Shown: piece by piece, positions 58,789 through 64,000 of the stretch | Layout of the letters: every line of letters begins with the position of its first letter | Position numbering within the stretch: the stretch's first letter is position 1 | Assembly: GCA_023105745.1 (NCBI GenBank) | Contig: JALGQZ010000011.1 | Location: forward strand, 44,980,698-45,044,697 | DNA: 64,000 nt | Reading direction: 5' to 3' | DNA from: Austropuccinia psidii | Lineage: Eukaryota; Basidiomycota; Pucciniomycetes; Pucciniales; Sphaerophragmiaceae | Position numbers and translations under genes: made by a program | The notes under the pieces: generated by a model | What the model saw: the letters and a program-made list of their open reading frames with translations, nothing else | What the model was told of the DNA's origin: nothing | Databases searched by the model: none

Positions 58789-59887
58789 AGTTTTTTTTAT
58801 TATAATAAACTTTTCTCTTTATCTCATTAATTTTAATTTCTCAGATATCAGTATATATATATATATATATATATAATAATAATAATACTTACTTTTATTT
58901 TATTTTTTTAAATTTTATTTATTTATTTTTATTTTAATATGGATTCATTTAATTATCTATTATGCCTTATTTTTTATTATTCTTTTTTTGATTTTTATTT
59001 TCATTTTGACTTTTTATTTTTTATTTTTATTTTTATTTTTATTGTTTTTTATTTTTTTTTATTTTTTATTTTTTATTTTTTTTATTTTTATTTTTTATTT
59101 TTTATTTTTATTTTTATTTTTATTTTTTATTTTTCATTTTTTATTTCTTGTTTTTATTTTTATTTTTTATTTCTTGTTTTTATTTTTATTTTTTTATTTT
59201 TATTTTTATTTTTATTTTTTATTTTTTATTTTTTTCTCATCTCACAGCTAGCAGGGATCAAAAAAAAAATAAAAAATAATAAAGGAAACAATGGAAGAGA
59301 ATCAAGAAAGAAGAAAAAAAAAAAAAAAAAAAGAGAAGAAAAAAAAAAAAAAAAAGAGAAGAAAAAAAAAAAGAAAACGATCGATCGCGATAAGAAAAGA
59401 AGGGTACAGCACTGCACATCACACAAACAAACAAAAAAAAAATTATTGTTTTTTTTTCATTATTTTTTTTAATTTTTTATTTTTTAAAGCAAAAAAAGAT
59501 AAATAATAATAAAAAATTATATAAAAAAAAAAAAAAAAAAAGAAATGATCGATCGCGATGAAAACAGAAGAGTACTGTACTATACAGTACAGTACAATGT
59601 ACAGTAGAGGCAACAAAAACACAAAAAAAAAATCAATATGAAAAAAAAAAAATAGTAGAAATTACATTGAACAGTCAAGAAAAGCAACACCCGCGGCTAG
59701 AAAAGAAATCACCAAATACTTCAAATTTGAAGTATTTACACTCAGCTACTTCAAAAACAAAACAAAAAAAAAAAAACTTCTTAACATTCAAAATTAATTA
59801 TATTTTTGATTTTTATTTATTCATTATATAATTGATAAAATTATTTATATTATGAATTATTATTTTTTTAATTCAGTGATAACTCAC

Positions 59888-59920
<33 letters not shown>

Positions 59921-60131
59921 AAAACAAAAAAATAAAAATAAAACATAAAAATAAAAATAAAATAAAATAAAATAAATAATAATAATAATGTTATGATTAA
60001 ACTTGAAAGTCATGTATTTTTTTTTATTTTCCTGAATTATTTTACCTTATTTTATATTGTTACTTGAAAGATTTTTTATTATTATTTTTTTATCATCATT
60101 TTTTATACTCTAAATTATTGTATTATCATTT

Positions 60132-60163
<32 letters not shown>

Positions 60164-60400
60164 CACATCATGATTATTATAAAAGGTGGAAAGTAGGTCA
60201 CAATTATTAAATGGAGAGGGGGGTGCCCACCCATTTAATAATCATCAATTGGAAATGAAGTTTAAAGTTGTCATGAAGAGGATGACAGGGGTTAATATTA
60301 CTAAAGGGTACAGAAGGTGGATATTAGGCCTTGACACTAGTCCATAAAAGAAAGGAAAAGGAGGAGGGAACAAAACAAATCCAATTAAGCAAATATCTCA
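58789..60400. repeat. Low-complexity T-rich, A-rich and AT tracts
   Basis: An (AT)n run near 58850-58874. (TTTTTA)n and T-rich sequence at about 58895-59236. A/G-rich sequence at 59260-59400. Long A runs near 59523, 59890 and 60139. A non-simple motif CGATCGATCGCGAT occurs at 59378 and again, as GATCGATCGCGAT, at 59547, each behind an A-run, suggesting an old ~170-bp duplication. Frames that stay open here consist of F/I/L or K/R/E only and are not genes. From 60180 the composition returns to normal, with no gene. Confidence 0.8.
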
Positions 60401-60424
60401 AAACACAACTCAAAACTCAGGATG

Positions 60425-61066
60425 AGGTCCTAGATAAGACCTTAAACTGTCTGAATAATTACTTTATCTTTTATCAATACCATTCAACAAAATCAACTCA
60501 AGAAAAGGTCCCAGATAAGACCTTAAACTGTCTGAATAATTATTTTATCCTTCATCAAAACAATTCAACAAATTTCAACTCAAGAATAGGTCCTTGATAT
60601 GACCTTAAACTGTCCAAATATTATAGTTTTTTTATTTATCATCAACAACTTAACTCAATAAATGGTCCTTGATAAGACTCTGAAACTGTCTAAATAACTC
60701 TTTTTTAATACTTATTCAAAATCAAGACTCAAGAAAAGGTCCTGAGTATGACCTTAAACTGCCTCATCAACATTATTCTATGCTAATTTAAAGTCTCAGG
60801 GCTAAAGAAGAGGTCCTGGATAAGACCTTAAACTGTCTGAGTTCTTTATTTCCAAGATTAAGCAACAAAATCAACTCAATAAAAGGGCCTTGATATGACC
60901 TTAAACTGTCTAAATATCTCAATTTTCTTTATTTTTGTCCATCATCAAACAAAATTACATCAAGAAAAGGTCCTTGATAAGACCTCAAACTTTCTAAATC
61001 ATCTTTTTTATCAAACAAACTTCAATAATTCAAGCTGTGGTCCTGGATAAGACCTTAAACTGTACC
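60425..61066 (+). repeat. Nine-unit regularly spaced hairpin repeat
   Basis: Nine units built on AAGGTCCTTGATAAGACCTT, followed by AAACTGTCT, have their GGTCC (or GGGCC) at 60426, 60507, 60589, 60664, 60738, 60812, 60885, 60968 and 61039, i.e. 71-83 bp apart. The unit core has inverted arms (AAGGTC/GACCTT around 8 nt). Several units are preceded by CAACTCAAGAA. Between cores the sequence is AT-rich and diverged. The array ends about 350 bp before the polypurine tract. Confidence 0.88.
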
Positions 61067-61418
61067 AATTTTTATCATTATTATTCATTTATTTTATTTC
61101 ATGGAAAAACTGGTGGAAACAATTGATTAAAAGTAGTTATTAATAGCTAAAAGGATTTTTTATCAAATGGAGAGGGAAATTACCCTAAATCAGTATTAAT
61201 GATATAGGACAAGGTTAACATGGATAAACAAACAAACAAGAAAAAAAAAAACAGGGTACAAGCCAAATGGAAAGATATGGAGATTTAAAATCAATATAAA
61301 AAGCCATCAATGGAATTATCAACTGAATTTATTGAAATAAAAAAATAAAGAAAGAAAGTTCTCACTTATGAACCCAGGATACTGTACTTGAAACTGGAAT
61401 GCTGGGGACAGCATTAAA

Positions 61419-61430
61419 TGGAGAGGGGGC
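61419..61430 (+). promoter_or_regulatory. Polypurine tract of element C
   Basis: TGGAGAGGGGGC directly before the 3' LTR TGTGG. A related AATGGAGAGGGGGG occurs at 60209, about 1.2 kb upstream, and could act as a secondary tract. Confidence 0.75.
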
Positions 61431-63316
61431 TGTGGTATTCCATACCTTTTTACCAGTTTCAAGAATTTTTTTGAAAATTAACAGTTGGAAAATCAAGATC
61501 AAAATGACTAACTCAGGAAATCACCACTCAAAGGACATTATTAAAGATCACACACACACAGGAATAACATTAATAGTGGGGAGGAATGGAAGATTTGGCA
61601 TTCAGAATTGAAATAATCAACATATTTCTACAATCAAATAAATAATAGGGGAATCCAATCTTATGGAATTATACAAGAAAACCTACATATAAGCCTTACA
61701 GAATCAACAATAGGCTTAATACATACAGAAACTCAAAATTACATGGGAAAAGTATCATTGTAACATTATATCCACTCTAAATCCATCAAGAATATTATAT
61801 TACTAAGAATCACAGTAACCAAATACAGTTCCTGTGACACAAGGATCACATGACAGTATCCAATTCAACTCAATACATGGGAAAATCCACTAAAAAAAAG
61901 AAAACTTAAAAATTACACAACAATACAGAAGCCCAAATAAGACTTATACAGTCCACATGCATAAGATCTGGAAATTACACAGCCACAGGATTATTAAAAT
62001 TCAACTTAATTAAAATTCAACTAGCTGCATGCAAGGAAAATACACTAAAACTGTAAAACACACAGAAATTACAGTAATCAAGAATTAAAACTCAAGAAGA
62101 TATCCCCACATTACATAGCATAATCACCTGGAACTAAATAAATCTTACAAACAAATTATACAGGGGCTTATTCACATGACACCACCTTCATCCTTAACTC
62201 ACCAGCATTAATTCCTCAAGGCTATGCAAGCTGACTAAAGCAGGGCAAAAGAGAAGTCACCTGATATTTTTATCAAAATCCCCACCAAGAAAAACATCTC
62301 AACCTTCATTTTGACCAAACAAATGGAAAAAATATCTCAGTCATATGACACCATTCTCAATTTTACACACTAGCATTAATCTCTCAAGGCTGTGCAAGGT
62401 TAGTAATACAGTGTAGCAGATAGGTCATCTTACTTTTGTTACAAAAAATCTACACCAGCAAAATTATCTCAAGGGCAAGAATAACACTTTACATGGAGAG
62501 CCATGGGTACTTCTCATAACATAAAAAGAGGCCTCTCTCTCTCATTTTTCTCCTCTTTCCTCATGCAAATAATTATATACCAAGAAGGAGAATAATTATT
62601 CATCCCTTACTAGTAGGTTAATCTAGAAATTATTATTATTATTATTATTATTATTACATTACATTAAAAGTGATTTATATATAGCTGTAGTTAACAGTAG
62701 GTCTGCCTATATTATAAATTCATCTATTAGTGAAATACTCATATTCAACAAAATATTTATATTATACTCTTCTCACTAGAAGAAAATCTATATCACTATT
62801 ATTATTATCACAAAATATATTTCACATATTATCAAAATTATTTACCAACAACAACTATTTAAACTATCAAACAATATTATTATATTATCACAATTACTAA
62901 ATTTTCTCATTTTGAACTATTATCCATCAAAACAAAATACCTTCAACAAAGAAAACAACTTAAAATCTCCACTCAGTACTATTATATCTATTATTTATCT
63001 ACTCAATTATTACCGTATCATCTTGAAATCACCTACAAATTCATCATTTAAAATTATTATTATTATTTTATCATTAGTCTGATTATTGAATAGGTCTGAT
63101 AGAGACTGCTAAAAAGGCTTCTCTAGTTGTAAAGCCACAATCTTAAATATTGATTTGTGAGCTCTGTAGGGAGATTGTTTAGTATATTCAGAGGGGCAGC
63201 TAAAACACCATTATCACCCTTAGTTACAGGATTATTTCAGCAATTAAAAACTGTTTACCTGTGATTTCCCCCTCAAGGACTGCCTTATCCAATCCCACAC
63301 TAAAAGGAGTTCCACA
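61431..63316 (+). repeat. 3' LTR of element C
   Basis: TGTGGTATTCC...GAGTTCCACA, 1886 bp. The 12-bp excess over the 5' LTR is mostly an expanded ATT run near 62632-62655. Confidence 0.92.
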
Positions 63317-63369
63317 GTACTGTTGATTAATAGTAATATTATCATCAGTTTCATAGACAAATCTCACAA
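63317..63369 (+). repeat. Solo family B LTR B2, right end
   Basis: GTACTGTTGATTAATAG...ATCTCACA completes the LTR broken at 51888. The terminus CTCACA is the exact complement of the LTR start TGTGAG. ACAAC follows. Confidence 0.87.
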
Positions 63370-64000
63370 CAACATTCTCTGGTGAAGGAGAATACAATCA
63401 TATTGAGTTCATCGGAACAATTGATATTTTTCAAGAAGATTTTCACATACCTGATGAAATCATAGTGGGAAAGCTACACTCTTTGTTTACCAGGGTTGCA
63501 AAGAAATGGTATTAAACAATGAGAATAAATCATGGTAAACACAATTGGCCTTGGTGGAAATGTGAAATAATCACCAAATGGGCTAACAATTCTTGGAGAT
63601 TTAAATTGGAAAATTCTTCTGAAAGTGCAATTTTTAAGTCAGAAAAGGATAAAACACTTAGTTGGTTCCTCAAATAGAAAGACAGATTATCTGCCTTACA
63701 CCCAGATTGGTCTGACTCTATGATTAATATGAAAATATTAAGAAAATGTGGAGGAGAACTAGAACATGCTATCAAGTGCAGATGTATAGAACCCTGCTCA
63801 ACAGAAGACTAAATCAATGCCAAGGAAGATGTGATTACTAGAACAAGAATTGGTAAAACCTGGACTAGAGTCCCTATGGAATAAAAAATGGTCTCTAAAA
63901 CCTCCAGAGAAGATAAGAGGCCTGGAAGACCTGTCTTGAAGTGTCATTAATGTGGAAGCACTTCACATTTGGCCAACACATGCACCAAAAAGGCAAAGAT
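63370..64000 (+). pseudogene. Family B Gag core and zinc knuckle (partial, runs off window)
   Basis: Continues gag from 50011: FSGEGEYNHIEFIGTIDIF, then LHSLFTRVAKKWY. Near 63500-63560, frames with stops still show NHGKHNWPWWKCEIITKWA-like codons, the counterpart of HGRRNWPWWKSQIIQKYS in family A. GGELEHAIKCRC lies near 63750. The CCHC knuckle is at 63942-63983, with TAA in place of its third residue. Several stops and shifts; not translatable. Confidence 0.8.

Larger units (their letters stand above)
51889..63316 (+). mobile_element. Element C: non-autonomous LTR retrotransposon (Gag-protease only)
   Basis: LTRs at 51889-53762 and 61431-63316 (TGTGG...CCACA) are nearly identical by eye, with a short GTAC target duplication. 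The internal 7.7 kb encodes Gag, a protease-like domain and a long disordered ORF. No reverse transcriptase, RNase H or integrase motif could be read in any frame. Behind the ORFs lie about 1.4 kb of low-complexity sequence, a 9-unit hairpin array and a polypurine tract. It would need enzymes from a related element. Confidence 0.88.
48134..64000 (+). mobile_element. Internal region of family B element B1 (nested insertions; runs off window)
   Basis: Leader and gag occupy 48134-50011 and resume at 63370-64000. The intervening 50012-63369 is a solo family B LTR containing element C. Collapsing the ACAAC duplication restores an in-frame gag sequence reading LEQWTTFSGEGEYNHIEF, which matches the Gag region NWPKFSGSGEYDHMEI of family A. 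Pol must lie beyond 64000. Confidence 0.85.

Noticed and set aside
58939..59472. 177-codon ORF of F, I, L, Y then K, R, E
   Set aside because: Translation of simple T-rich and A-rich repeats.
60425..61066. CRISPR array
   Set aside because: Repeat spacing is regular, but spacers are related AT-rich sequence, the context is a eukaryotic LTR element, and there are no cas genes.

Overview
The window is almost wholly transposon-derived, AT-rich eukaryotic DNA with short GT-AG introns, chromodomain Ty3/gypsy (chromovirus) retrotransposons and a Tet-like 2OG-Fe(II) oxygenase relic. Such oxygenases are expanded in rust fungi. The element proteins look, from memory, like the very abundant predicted proteins of the myrtle rust fungus Austropuccinia psidii. 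That assignment is recognition, not a search result. No intact host gene was found.

Layout. 1-13 kb: a diverged LTR of family C (29-1941), a heavily decayed family B gag-pol relic (3690-7960), a 311-bp element with inverted ends (8927-9237), and an LTR-plus-leader relic related to family A (about 11030-12470). 12.9-34.7 kb: an old family B LTR split by a family A chromovirus (13564-33408, target duplication AAGGC). That element is itself split inside gag by a second family A copy (15951-26135, target duplication TCCAA). 34.7-46.2 kb: a less repetitive, GC-richer island with coding relics on both strands, including the Tet-like relic (40012-40959), a frameshifted minus-strand gene (41832-43152) and minisatellites. 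46.2-64 kb: a family B element (LTR 46228-48133, gag 48134-50011, resuming at 63370). Its gag is interrupted by a solo family B LTR (duplication ACAAC), which is itself interrupted by a non-autonomous family C element (51889-63316).

Most notable observation. In both family A copies, and in the diverged family B element, the start of gag has the same layout. A leader ORF ends inside a 64-68-bp candidate intron. A branch-site-like pentamer in that intron directly abuts the ATG of the Gag-Pol frame. Removing the intron deletes both the leader stop and that ATG and joins the leader to a different, overlapping frame (offset +1 in both families). Splicing would therefore choose between Gag-Pol and a second, overprinted protein. 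In family A the leader ORF has no ATG, and one would be assembled at the junction of an upstream intron. All of this is read from sequence; no expression evidence was available.

Other structures worth attention are a 9-copy, evenly spaced hairpin array next to the 3' LTR of element C, a duplicated and gene-converted LTR, and a conserved nested hairpin in the family A LTR. All retroelements here carry stops, frameshifts or lost domains, so none looks autonomous today.
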